NCBI RefSeq assembly: GCF_020283565.1
Contig: NC_060063.1
Coordinates: 49,963,726 to 50,027,725 of the forward strand
DNA: 64,000 bases
Source of the DNA: Trifolium pratense
Taxonomy: Eukaryota > Streptophyta > Magnoliopsida > Fabales > Fabaceae
Direction of reading: 5' to 3'
The position numbers and the translations under genes are program-made. Each line of letters opens with the position of its first letter. Position 1 is the stretch's first letter. Below, piece after piece: positions 23,088-33,898 of the stretch. A model generated the notes under the pieces. It searched no databases. It was given only the letters and a program-made list of their open reading frames with translations, and was not told where the DNA came from.

Positions 23088-26000
23088 TTGGCTGTTCTAC
23101 CTGACGACTGCATCCAATTGAAAGACGCCATTGAAATTTTGATTAGAAATGGGCAAATCAAACAATACGTCAAGAGGGGCAATGCTCCCCGGGCAGAAGC
23201 TGCTGAGACCAGCAACACCGAAGAAGCTGCACCAGAAAAATCCGGGCACAAGCCAGTTGCCCTTGCCATCTCCAGACCTGAAGACTTCTTTGTCCCTGAC
23301 TACTTGGACGACACCTATGTTGCTCCCACACTGAACAAATGGGACGCACTTGCCCAAGCTATGGTTATCTCTTGTGGAGGTTTTGACAAACAGACTGTGG
23401 GATCCATCAAGAGAAAATTTGAAGAATTGATAGATGGCTCCTCCAACCTGAATGCAACTTTGGATAAACCGAGAGGGCAATCAAAGCCCTTAGCCTTCTA
23501 TATGGAAGAGCTGCCCGGTGGAACTGCAAACTCCCAGATACCCCTGCTCATCAGAGTGGACATGGCAAATATGGACGTCCGCAGGGTACTGGTCGACCAA
23601 GGAAGCTCCTGTGATATCATGTATTCCCAACTTTTCAAGACTCTGCAACTAGATGAGACCTACCTCACCCCTTACTTTGGATATGATCTCTCCGGATTTA
23701 ATGGAGCAACAACTAAGCCATGGGGATATGTAGACCTGCTAGTCACCGTTGGCTCTGAAGAAACTTCGAAAACCATCAAAGTGAAATTCCTGGTAGTAGA
23801 CTGCCCTTCTCTCTACCAGTGCATCCTGGGCCGGACAGCTATTGCTGACTTAATGGCTGTCCCTTCAACTGCCCACCTCAAGATGAAGTATTATACTCAC
23901 AAAGGCCAAGTTGCGACACTGCATGGAGACATTGAAGCTGCAAGGAGAGTCTTCAATGCGTCCTCCAAAGGAAATGAATATATCGGGCAGCTCCCCGAGT
24001 CCAAGAAGTCCAAGGCAAAAACTTCCCTGCCCTTGCCAGAAATCAGCTCCATCGACCTCGACAGCCGCTTCTCCAAACAGGAAAACAAGGATGAGAAGAA
24101 GCTCCGCAAAGAGAAGAAGGAAGACGACGAGGCAAGCCAAGAGCACCGTCGTCCAGTTCCAGACGGGGAGTTCGAGCTGATGCCCTTCGGAGAAGACCCG
24201 AGCAGGGCAGTGAAGATTGGGACTGGGCTCCCCGAACTTGCTAGGAAGCAACTTGAAGCCTGCTTGAAGGAAAATGCTGATCTGTTCGCCTGGCACGCTT
24301 CCGAGATGCCCGGCTTGGACCCCAACATAGCATGTCACCAGCTGACTATTGATCCTGCTGCACTTCCCATTGTACAACGTAGGCGTAGGCAGTCTCCTGA
24401 GAAATCGGAGGCTGCAGAAAAAGCTGTAAAAGACCTCTTAGAGGCAAATTTCATTTCGGAGGCCAGGTATACAACCTGGCTGTCCAACGTTGTACTTGTC
24501 AAAAAATCTAATGGAAAGTGGAGGATGTGTTGTGACTATACCGATCTTAACAGGGCTTGCCCTAAAGACTCTTATCCCTTACCTTGCATTGATAGACTTG
24601 TTGATAATTCTTCTGGCTTTAAATTGTTATCTTTTATGGATGCTTATTCAGGTTATAACCAAATTCCAATGGCAGTGGCAGATAGAGAAAAAACAGCTTT
24701 CATTACTGAGTCGGGCAACTATTACTACAACGTAATGCCCTTCGGTCTCAAAAATGCAGGAGCCACATACCAGCGAATGATGAACAAAGTCTTCCGAGGA
24801 CAAATAGGAGACATGCTCGAGGTTTACATGGACGACATGATCGTAAAATCCCCCGAGGAACTCGACCATGTCGTGCACCTTCGAAAGGTGTTCGAGCAGG
24901 CCAGGAAATACAAAATGAGATTCAATCCAGAGAAGTGCACCTTCGGGGTCCGAGCAGGAAAATTCCTGGGGTTTTACCTAACCGAGCGAGGAATTGAAGC
25001 CAACCCTGACAAGTGCAGAGCTTTTGCCGAGCTCCCCACTCCGAGCGATAAGAAGTCCATACAAACTCTTAATGGAATGCTAACATCGCTTTCCAGATTT
25101 GTATCCAAATCAGCACAACATGCACTTCCCTTTTTCAAATTACTAAAGAAAGAAGCAGTCTTCGAATGGACAGATGAGTGCGAGCAAGCTCTCCAACATT
25201 TGAAAAAGGCCTTATCAGAGCCACCTGTCCTCTCACGACCAAATAACGAGGAGGTATTATACCTGTACCTTTCCGTCGCCTCAGAGGCTGTAAGTGCAGC
25301 TCTTATTCGTGAGACAAACGAAGGGCAGAAACCAGTATACTTTACGAGCAAAGCCTTGCAGGGTCCTGAACTAAGGTACCAACAAATTGAAAAAATAGCC
25401 CTTGCACTAGTTTATGCTGCGAGGAGACTAAGACATTATTTCTTGGCTCATACAGTTGTGGTCCGAACAGACCAACCAATCAAATCTTTGCTTGGTCGAC
25501 CAGATATGGCTGGCAGGATGCTCAAATGGTCCCTCGAACTCTCAGAATTCGACATTCGTTACGAGAGCAGAAAAGCTCTAAAAGCCCAAGTCCTAGCTGA
25601 CTTCGTCGCAGAGATGACGAGCTCCTCCCCTACAGTGGACGGAGCAGATAAATGGACAATCTTTGTGGACGGAGCATCAAGCGCCACAGGAGCAGGTGCA
25701 GGCATCATTCTTGAAAATGAGAATGGCTTACTAATCGAGGTGTCCCTAGCACTATCCTTCCCAACTTCAAACAACCAAGCAGAATATGAAGCATTCCTCG
25801 CTGGACTACGTTTGGCCGAGGACGTTCAAGCCAAGGAGATAAAAATCTACACAGACTCACAACTAGTCGCCTCGCAGGTGCTAGGAGAGTATCAGACCAA
25901 AAATGATAACCTCTCTGAATACCTAGTGCTAGTAAAGGAAAAGATCACAAAGTTCAACTCTGTTGAAATATTACATGTTCCCCGCGAACACAACAAAAGG

Positions 26001-27365
26001 GCAGATATCCTGTCCAAGCTGGCAAGCACAAAAAGGAAGGGCGGAAACAAATCTGTCATCCAAGAGATACTCCCTCGTCCAAGCATAGAAAAACCAAACA
26101 AGGTTGTGGACATAAACGTCATTGGCGATAAAGACTGTTGGATGACTCCAGTGTACAACTTCCTCGAGCACGGAACTCTCCCTGACGACCAGAAACAAGC
26201 AGCTGTAGTCAGACGAAGAGCCTGCTCCTACGTCATCCTCGACGGAAAATTATACAGGAGAGGATTTTCCATTCCTCTCCTAAAATGTGTGGACGAGGAC
26301 ACAACAGATTACATCCTGCGCGAAGTCCACGAGGGCATTAACGCCCAGCACCTGGGAGGGAGATCACTTGCCAGGAAAGCCCTACGAGCAGGATACTATT
26401 GGCCTACTATGCAACAGGACGCCAAAGACCACGTAAAAAAATGTGACAAATGCCAAAGGCATGGGGATATGCACTTAGCTCCCCCTCAAGAACTAAAATC
26501 TTTGTCTTCCCCCTAGCCCTTCGCCTGGTGGGGCATGGACTTACTTGGTCCTTTTACCAAAGGACTTTATCAAAATCGCTACCTAATAGTAACAGTGGAC
26601 TACTTCACAAAGTGGGTGGAAGCCGAACCCCTCTCCGACATCACATCGCTCAGAATCCTGCGCTTCTTCAAAAGAAATGTGCTAGCTAGATTCGGAATAC
26701 CACAGGTGGTAGTCACAGACAACGGAACACAGTTTACAGACAAAGATTTTCAAGCATTCCTTGTTGCCCTGGGCACCAAACAACACTTCACATCGGTCGA
26801 GCACCCCCAAACCAACGGGCAAGCTGAAGCAGCCAACAGAGTAATCCTGAGAGGGTTACGAAGAAGACTCGACCAAAACAAAAAGAAATGGGTCGAAGAG
26901 CTTGACAATGTACTCTGGGCCTATCGAACAACCCCACACTCCACAACCGGAGAGACCCCCTTCCGAATGGTATATGGAACGGAGGCAGTTATCCCCGTAG
27001 AGATTGGGGAACCATCTCGTCGGACTGAGCAACCTCTAGACGAGGAGCAAAATGACGAAGCACTTCGAGAGGAGCTTGACCTCGTCGAAGAAATTCGAAC
27101 AGGAGCTTCCTTAAAGGAGGCCACCCTGAAGCAGAAAATAGCTGCCCGGCATGACACCAAAGTCATCAAAAGAGAATTCGAAGTGGGAAGCCTCGTCCTA
27201 AGACGCAATGCAGATTCCCAGGGCGGCAAACTTGCACCCAATTGGGAAGGACCATACCGCGTCATTGACAAAACAGAAAATGGTGCATACTATCTCGAGG
27301 ACCTTCGAGGAAAGAAACTTCCTCGACCATGGAATGCCCAGAAATTGAAACAATATTACAGCTAA
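23088..27365 (+). pseudogene. Copy A gag-pol polyprotein with amber stop and gag deletion
   Basis: The frame runs from the gag C-terminus (DDCIQLKDAIEIL) through protease, RT, two RNase H domains and integrase. Counting from 23088, the protease motif VLVDQGSS has its active-site Asp at residue 170, the RT motif YMDD is at 580-583, and the second, plant-acquired RNase H (IFVDGASSATGAG) is near 861. The integrase zinc-binding domain (HEGINAQHLGG.. and CDKCQ) follows from about 1080. A TAG at 26514-26516 replaces the TGG found in B and C and stops translation just before the integrase core. The same frame continues to 27365 with the DDE residues (in MDLLGPF, TDNGTQF and GQAEAANR, DX35E spacing). 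There is no ATG near 23088; upstream gag is missing. Confidence 0.9.
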
Positions 27366-28332
27366 GTTATTGCCACACCAAAAAAGGCTGCTCGCACTTC
27401 AGAACACAACGAGTCGAGCACCTTAAACAACGGAGGGCACCATGGCACACGTGCTCATCTAAAACCATAGCAGGGGAACTAATTCACCATAAGGGAAATG
27501 GAACTCCTGCTAGACGAGGATAACTCTCGAAACGAGCCCATCGTCCCCGTGCCACGACCTAGCACCCAGCTCGCGATGGGAGGTTCAGGTTGCGAAGAAA
27601 GGTACACTAGCGTGCTCGTATTCGCGTAACTTAGAAACAACTCTAAGTGCTTATACAGTTCCCTAAACTGTTTAAGTCAAAACAGAGGAAACTACCCTCA
27701 ATAAAACATGCTCAGTATCAAGCAGGGGAAACCTCCCCGGCAAAATAACAACGAGCGCAGCATTCATACATGCAAAAATATGATAAGCATACAAAACATG
27801 CATAAAAATAAACAGGCAAAACTTAGCACACCAATTTGCTCGAATGAGCATACCAGCATGCCCAGACGAGCACCTCAATAACGGGGAGATAAGCTCCCCG
27901 CCACGAAGTTTAAACAGCAAATTTCGTTAAGTTTAAAATGGGGACAAGCTCCCCGGCTCAGATTTTGAGCAAGAAATTAGCATAAAATTTTGCTAAGTTA
28001 AAAGTAGGGACCAGACCTCCCCGGTTGAAATTTTAAACAACAAAATTTCGTAAAATTTTCTAAGTTAAGAGACGGGGAGGCTCCCCGGTTGAAATTTTAA
28101 ACAACAAAATTTCATAAAAATTTCTAAGTTAAAAGACGAGGAAACATACATACGAGCAGGTATAGACGAGCAGTTATAGACAAGCATAGATAAATAAACG
28201 GGCACCTGCCCGGAATTGTCATAAAAATAAAACGGGGACAAAAGCCCACTTGTTCCAATATTACAAACCATGGCTCAAAGGCCCCAAAATTCAAAAAGAC
28301 AAAACAAATTACAATAGAAAAGCCAGGGACAT
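27366..28332. other. Copy A spacer between pol and antisense gene
   Basis: This is non-coding sequence with hairpin repeats of the type CGGGGAG..CTCCCCG (about 27890-28095) separated by A-rich segments with AAATTTCGT. In copy C most of it (27385-28004 equivalent) is deleted. It would form the 3' UTR of both the sense and antisense transcripts. Confidence 0.6.
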
Positions 28333-30361
28333 CTACTCCTCGCACCTATCCTCCTGCTCGTGCCCATCACCCTGCTCGTCTCCATGATCTTCCTCGTGCA
28401 CCACTTCAGCATCATCCTCCTCGTCATCAGAGACGGCTAGGCCAGCAGGGATAACAATCTGGCCATCTTTGACCTCCCCGTTCACATGCATTCACCGGGT
28501 CACCAAATCCACATCAGGGTTGAGGAGCTTGATTTGCTGAATGGCATTATCAAAAGCATACTCAGTGCCCTCAACAAAGTCATGGGACAACTGAGCAAAC
28601 ACCTTGACCAAGTCTGCTCGGGTAGTCAAGCCCTCGGCAGCCTTGTGCTCGTTCTCGCCCGGCACCATAGCAGCAGTAAGCCTTTCAATCTCAGCCCGAG
28701 CAGCATCCAACTCCTCTCTCCTTTGACGGTGCTCCTCCACCTTGTCACCCCAACGTTTCTGCTTCTCCTTGAGATCATCCACATCAATCTTGAGCTGGTT
28801 GATCCGACTTTTGGCTCGCTCGTGCCTGGTCCGGGCATTGTTCAGCTGCTCGAGTAGAGACTCCCGCTCGTCACCAAGGACAAGGGAGCTCGAGATCATT
28901 CGCACCATAGCAGCCATGTCACGAGCATGTTGCTGCTTACGGACCTCTGGCTCCTGGTCAAGAATTGCTGACCGCTCGGCATCAAAGACCTCAGGAGGAT
29001 ACTTTTCAAAAAATTTCTCCACCGTGTAGCACCGGGGAACTGGAAACTTGCTGCATGCGCCCATGCCCGTAGGAGTTTCATCGGCTTCCTCTTCTCTAAA
29101 TCTCTTTGCCGGAGGTGGACGAACCGAGGAAGTAGGGGTATCCGAAACTCCCACCGAGGTTCCTATAACCTGCACGAAGGGGGTCCCCGGCCTCACCTCC
29201 TGGGAAGCTCTGGCAACAGTTTTCTTCTTCGACTGGCCAGACTTGCTCGCCTCCTCATTTTGCTTAGCCTTCAACATCCGCTCAGCAATGGTCTCCATTT
29301 TGTCTGCAAACATATGACGAGCAAGTTAAATAAAGGACGAGGAATACATACAACAATAACAGAAATTTTTCTAAGTTAAAAAGAAAGGAAACAATACCCA
29401 AACACAATTTAACCTCCCCGGCATTTTTGCACTTGAGGAGGGTCCTAGTATTAATATATCGAGGAGAGGTCCTCGGCTCCCCGTGTTCGTCCCTTATTAT
29501 AACTCCCTTACGAGTCGTCCAGACCCCTGGAGTAAAACCGGCCACAAAGGCCTTCAAACTCTCAAAGGCAGCCTTGTCCTCGGGAGACAAATCTGCATCC
29601 CCAGTTGTATACTCCTTAGGCTCCTTATGGAAGTGGGTGTACGACCAGCTCAACGGGAACTTAGGAACTGCCCGAAGTATGACTTGCCCGCTGGCATCCT
29701 TACGAGCAACACCTTGCTCGTCTATATCTTCCTCAAGGTCCATTAAACTCTCCCGGGCAGAAGGAGACTCTGGCCGGACGATATAATACCTCTCCTTAAA
29801 ATCCTTAATGGAGTCCACGAACATCTTAAAAAGTTTGACATCCTCGTGATGCTTCAACGAAACCCAGTTTTGACGAGGTGCTCGTCCTACTTCCTTCGTC
29901 GGCTTGCGTTGAATTTTGAAGATCCTAAAAAAGAGGGGAAGGCTGGGACGAACATCTTTATACACGCAGAGATGCTCGAACGCCATTATAAACGACCAGG
30001 AGTTAGGGTGCAGCTGTGACGGAGCCACTTGCAAGGCTTTGAGAACACTTGCCGCAAAAGGGCTGAACGGTAGTCTAAGTCCCATCTCTTTAAAGACGAA
30101 CTCATACATAGCAAAAGCCTGCCCGTCAAAAGACGAGCACACCCGTTCATCCTCCCCGGGTAAACGGGTCGACCAGTGTTTGGGCTCGTTTGCTCTCCTC
30201 TGCTCGACAGTGGTATGCAATTTAGGATCCTCGGGAGTAAGCGCCGAAGCTATTCCCCGGGGCTCAGGAGCAACCCAATCCAGTGCAGGATCAGTTATAC
30301 AGTCGACCAACACAAATTTCTCCGGACCCTGCACTTCTACCACCTCCTCGGATTCTGACAT
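28333..30361 (-). pseudogene. Copy A antisense gene, truncated by a stop
   Basis: Exon 1 is 30361-29398, the intron is 29397-29304 (94 bp, GT..AG) and exon 2 starts at 29303. The protein begins MSESEEVVEVQGPEKFVLVD. It contains LRLPFSPFAASVLKALQVAP, SQLHPNSWSF, typical of the plant 'putative gypsy type transposon' family (as I recall, Pfam PF04195), then a charged helical C-terminal half with long coiled-coil-like runs. In copy A a GGA codon is TGA at 28492-28494, which removes the last ~53 residues including an acidic tail; the original stop is at 28333. Copies B and C keep the full frame. Function is not known; such ORFs are named aORFs in Tat elements. Confidence 0.75.
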
Positions 30362-31627
30362 TTTAAACCCTGAAATGCAGTAAAAACAAAGTGAATTCGA
30401 TGATCAAATCCACCCTTTCACCGCAGTTCAAGTGAAAGGGCGCAAGATAGGACGAGGACGCTGTCCCCGACCAAAGCCCTTTTCAAATGGCAATCAAAAT
30501 CAAACCGAGGAGGGTAAGGCAAATAAAAACGGGGAGGTAAGCTCCCCGGCATGAAATTTCAACAACAAAATTCATGCAAAAATTCTCTAAGTTGAAAACG
30601 GGGAGGCAAGCTCCCCGACATATTCGAACTATCTAAAGTTTGAAACGGGGAAAGAAGCTCCCCATCACCTAACAAACCATCAAAGTTCGAAACGGGGAGG
30701 TAAGCTCCCTGGCACTAGTTATCTAACCTAGAGTTTCAAAAGGGAGGAAAGCTCCCCGGCACTAAAATTCATACGGTGCCCGACACATTCATCCTAACGT
30801 TCATAAATTCATAGCGTTCTTCATGCAAAAACCCAGAAAAACACATAAAAAGCTGGGTGGGAAAGCAAAAATCGATCTAAGTAACAAAATTTGGAAGAAT
30901 TACCTTGAATATGAAGAAAATCTGAAGAACGATCTGACAAGTAAGTTGAAACTTCAGAGAGAATATCCAGAATTACAATTGAAGAGAGAGAGTGAAAAGT
31001 GAAAATGAAATTCACTCTCCTCTATTTATAGATCAAGCCAGGAAAATGAAGAGACGCTTTGATCCAATGGTCCTTACACTCCCTCGTAAAAATCAAAGCA
31101 GTAAATGCGCCCTTTCACATTCCCAACAAACAATCCTCCTCGTTACTAACCTCCTCGTCATAGTAACGAGCGATAAAGCCTCCTCGTTGCTAGCCTCTTC
31201 GTCATAGCAACGAGCGACAAGACTTCCTCGTCGCTATCTCTTCACCAGAGCAACAAGCAACATAGCAACAAGTAACAATTCTTTCTTGAAAATCATCTCC
31301 TCGTCATCGTTGCGAGCAACAATACTTCTCGTTGTTATCTCTTCGCTATAGCAACGAGCAACTATTCCATCTTGTGCAATATCTCCTCGCAGGAGATACG
31401 AGCAACACATACTTCCTCGTAACCATAACTACGAGCAAGATATTAAACATCCTCGAAAAATCGATTCGAGCAAAACATTGCAGATGCTTGCTACGAGCAA
31501 GGCTTTGACGAGCAACTTCCTCGTCCACTCTTGTTCAAGAGAGGTTGCAAGGAGATTTCCTTCTGCACTTGGGCACACATCTAAAGTCATCACTCCTATG
31601 CCTAGGAGCAACGACTTGGGGGGCTCC
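30362..31627 (-). promoter_or_regulatory. Copy A antisense promoter, 5' UTR and intron
   Basis: Read on the minus strand, a TATA box (TATAAATAG, around 31019-31027) is followed by a CT-rich leader, a likely 5'-UTR donor (CAAG|GTAATT, near 30905) and an acceptor (TTTCAG) just before the ATG. The intron holds CGGGGAG/CTCCCCG hairpin repeats at 30530-30770. Upstream of the TATA box, 31130-31530 is rich in ACGAG and CTCGT motifs in inverted pairs. Copy A has one unit fewer of each repeat than B and C. Confidence 0.6.
31612..31627 (+). promoter_or_regulatory. Polypurine tract region before the 3' LTR of A
   Basis: CGACTTGGGGGGCTCC directly precedes TGTTCTGG of the LTR. The G-run fits a plus-strand primer site, though it is less pure than usual. 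Confidence 0.5.
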
Positions 31628-32083
31628 TGTTCTGGACTAGACTAATGCTAGTCCACCTAGACCCTCACAAAGTCCACATGGCTTGCCCAACCACCTCCAT
31701 GTCAGCATGGCACAACCTCTCCACCAAGATAGGGTAAAATTACTACTCTACCCACTATCTAAGGGTAATATCTTGGCAGTCCCTCTTAATGGGCCTTGGC
31801 TAGTCCAGCCCACTAAGAGGACCTTTGGCCCAGAGCTGGGGGCTATAAATACTCTCCCTCATGGGAGAGCAAGGTGAACACGATTCATTATTACAATTAC
31901 TCTCTCTCTCTCTAACTTCTCTCTAGTATCTCTCTTGCTCTCTTCCCTTACTGACTTAAGCATCGGAGCACCTGCAGGTACAACCCCCCCCTCCGTGGAC
32001 CATCTGCTCGGACCTGCTGCCTACCACCTGCTCAACGGACTTCCAGCTGGCCTTCTACCTGTTCTGATCAACAGTTAAGATCA
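31628..32083 (+). repeat. 3' LTR of copy A
   Basis: It is 456 bp, ends GTTAAGATCA like the 5' LTR, and differs from it at one position that I noticed (G at the site of 23026 A). It runs straight into the inverted LTR of copy B through the fold-back junction at 32065-32083. Confidence 0.92.
32065..32083. other. Fold-back junction between copies A and B
   Basis: TGATC AACAGTTAA GATCA: the last five bases of the A LTR (GATCA) are the inverse of TGATC nine bases upstream. The sequence that follows (GAACAGGTAGAAGG) is the exact inverse of what precedes TGATC. The 14 terminal bases of the LTR are present once, as spacer plus arm. This is the footprint expected from a 3' end that folded back and primed synthesis on itself. 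Confidence 0.85.
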
Positions 32084-32519
32084 GAACAGGTAGAAGGCCA
32101 GCTGGAAGTCCGTTGAGCAGGTGGTAGACAGCAGGTCCGAGCAGATGGTCCACGGAGGGGGGGTTGTACCTGCAGGTGCTCCGATGCTTAAGTCAGTAAG
32201 GGAAGAGAGCAAGAGAGATACTAGAGAGAAGTTAGAGAGAGAGAGAGTAATTGTAATAATGAATAGTGTTCACCTTGCTCTCCCATGAGGGAGAGTATTT
32301 ATAGCCCCCAGCTCTGGGCCAAAGGTCCTCTTAGTGGGCTGGACTAGCCAAGGCCCATTAAGAGGGACTGCCAAGATATTACCCTTAGATAGTGGGTAGA
32401 GTAGTAATTTTACCCTATCTTGGTGGAGAGGTTGTGCCATGCTGACATGGAGGTGGTTGGGCAAGCCATGTGGACTTTGTGAGGGTCTAGGTGGACTAGC
32501 ATTAGTCTAGTCCAGAACA
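32079..32519 (-). repeat. 3' LTR of copy B, inverted and missing its last 14-15 bp
   Basis: It is the reverse complement of the LTR, from GATCAGAACAGG to CCAGAACA at 32519. It differs from the A LTRs at a few sites (C-run of 7 not 8, GTAGACAGC for GTAGGCAGC, AATAGTG for AATCGTG). The LTR terminus beyond GATC is absent because of the fold-back. Confidence 0.9.
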
Positions 32520-33898
32520 GGAGCCCCCCAAGTCGTTGCTCCTAGGCATAGGAGTGATGACTTTAGATGTGTGCCCAAGTGCAGAAGGAAATCTCCTTGC
32601 AACCTCTCTTGAACAAAAGTGGACGAGGAAGTTGCTCGTCAAAGCCTTGCTCGTAGCAAGCATCTGCAATGTTTTGCTCGAATCGATTTTTCGAGGATGT
32701 TTAATATCTTGCTCGTAGTTATGGTTACGAGGAAGTATGTGTTGCTCGTATCTCCTGCGAGGAGATATTGCACAAGATGGAATAGTTGCTCGTTGCTATA
32801 GCGAAGAGATAACAACGAGAAGTATTGTTGCTCGCAACGATGACGAGGAGATGATTTTCAAGAAAGAATTGTTACTTGTTGCTATGTTGCTTGTTGCTCT
32901 GGTGAAGAGATAGCGACGAGGAAGTCTTGTCGCTCGTTGCTATGACGAAGAGGCTAGCAACGAGGAGGCTTTATCGCTCGTTACTATGACGAGGAGGTTA
33001 GGAACGAGGGGGTTTTATTGCTCGTTACTATGACGAGGAGGTTAGTAACGAGGAGGATTGTTTGTTGGGAATGTGAAAGGGCGCATTTACTGCTTTGATT
33101 TTTACGAGGGAGTGTAAGGACCATTGGATCAAAGCGTCTCTTCATTTTCCTGGCTTGATCTATAAATAGAGGAGAGTGAATTTCATTTTCACTTTTCACT
33201 CTCTCTCTTCAATTGTAATTCTGGATATTCTCTCTGAAGTTTCAACTTACTTGTCAGATCGTTCTTCAGATTTTCTTCATATTCAAGGTAATTCTTCCAA
33301 ATTTTGTTACTTAGATCGATTTTTGTTTTCCCACCCAGCTTTTTATGTGTTTTTCTGGGTTTTTGCATGAAGAACGCTCTGAATTTATGAACGTTAGGAT
33401 GAATGTGCCGGGCACCGTATGAATTTTAGTGCCGGGGAGCTTTCCTCCCTTTTGAAACTCTAGGTTAGATAACTAGTGCCGGGGAGCTTACCTCCCCGTT
33501 TCGAACTTTGATGGTTTGTTAGGTGATGGGGAGCTTCTTTCCCCGTTTCAAACTTTAGATAGTTCGAATATGCCGGGGAGCTTGCCTCCCCGTTTTCAAC
33601 TTAGAGAATTTTTGCATGAATTTTGTTGTTGAAATTTCATGCCGGGGAGCTTACCTCCCCGTTTTTTACTTAGAGGATTTTTGCATGAAATTTGTTGTTG
33701 AAATTTCATGCCGGGGAGCTTATCTCCCCGTTTTTATTTGCCTTACCCTCCTCGGTTTGATTTTGATTGCCATTTGAAAAGGGCTTTGGTCGGGGACAGC
33801 GTCCTCGTCCTATCTTGCGCCCTTTCACTTGAACTGCGGTGAAAGGGTGGATTTGATCATCGAATTCACTTTGTTTTTACTGCATTTCAGGTTTTAAA
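32520..33898 (+). promoter_or_regulatory. Copy B antisense-gene promoter, 5' UTR and intron
   Basis: In this orientation the gene reads on +. The TATA box TATAAATAG is at 33161-33169, followed by a CT-rich leader. A donor AAG|GTAATT lies near 33288 and an acceptor TGCATTTCAG at about 33890, giving a ~600-bp 5'-UTR intron that ends nine bases before the ATG. Six hairpin repeats of the type CCGGGGAGCTTACCTCCCCG lie at 33430-33735. The region 32620-33060 is made of paired CTCGTTACTA / TAGTAACGAG-like motifs upstream of the TATA box. Confidence 0.65.

Larger units (their letters stand above)
22593..32083 (+). mobile_element. Element copy A, Tat-like Ty3/gypsy retrotransposon
   Basis: This 9491-bp copy has a 5' LTR (22593-23048), a primer-binding site, gag-pol on +, an antisense gene on -, and a 3' LTR (31628-32083). 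The order PR-RT-RNH-second RNH-IN and an antisense gene between pol and the 3' LTR are the hallmarks of plant Tat-lineage elements such as Grande and Retand. The two LTRs differ at one position that I noticed (23026), so insertion was recent. Most of gag is deleted and pol has an amber codon, so this copy is not autonomous. Confidence 0.9.

Noticed and set aside
24490..24735. Many 60-170-codon frames overlapping pol and the antisense gene on other frames
   Set aside because: They recur identically in all three copies as shadows of the real frames and show no independent domain.
31683..32464. 64-codon frames in each LTR (MPNHLHVSMAQPL..)
   Set aside because: They occur in every LTR copy in either orientation, lie upstream of the LTR TATA box, and show no similarity to known proteins.
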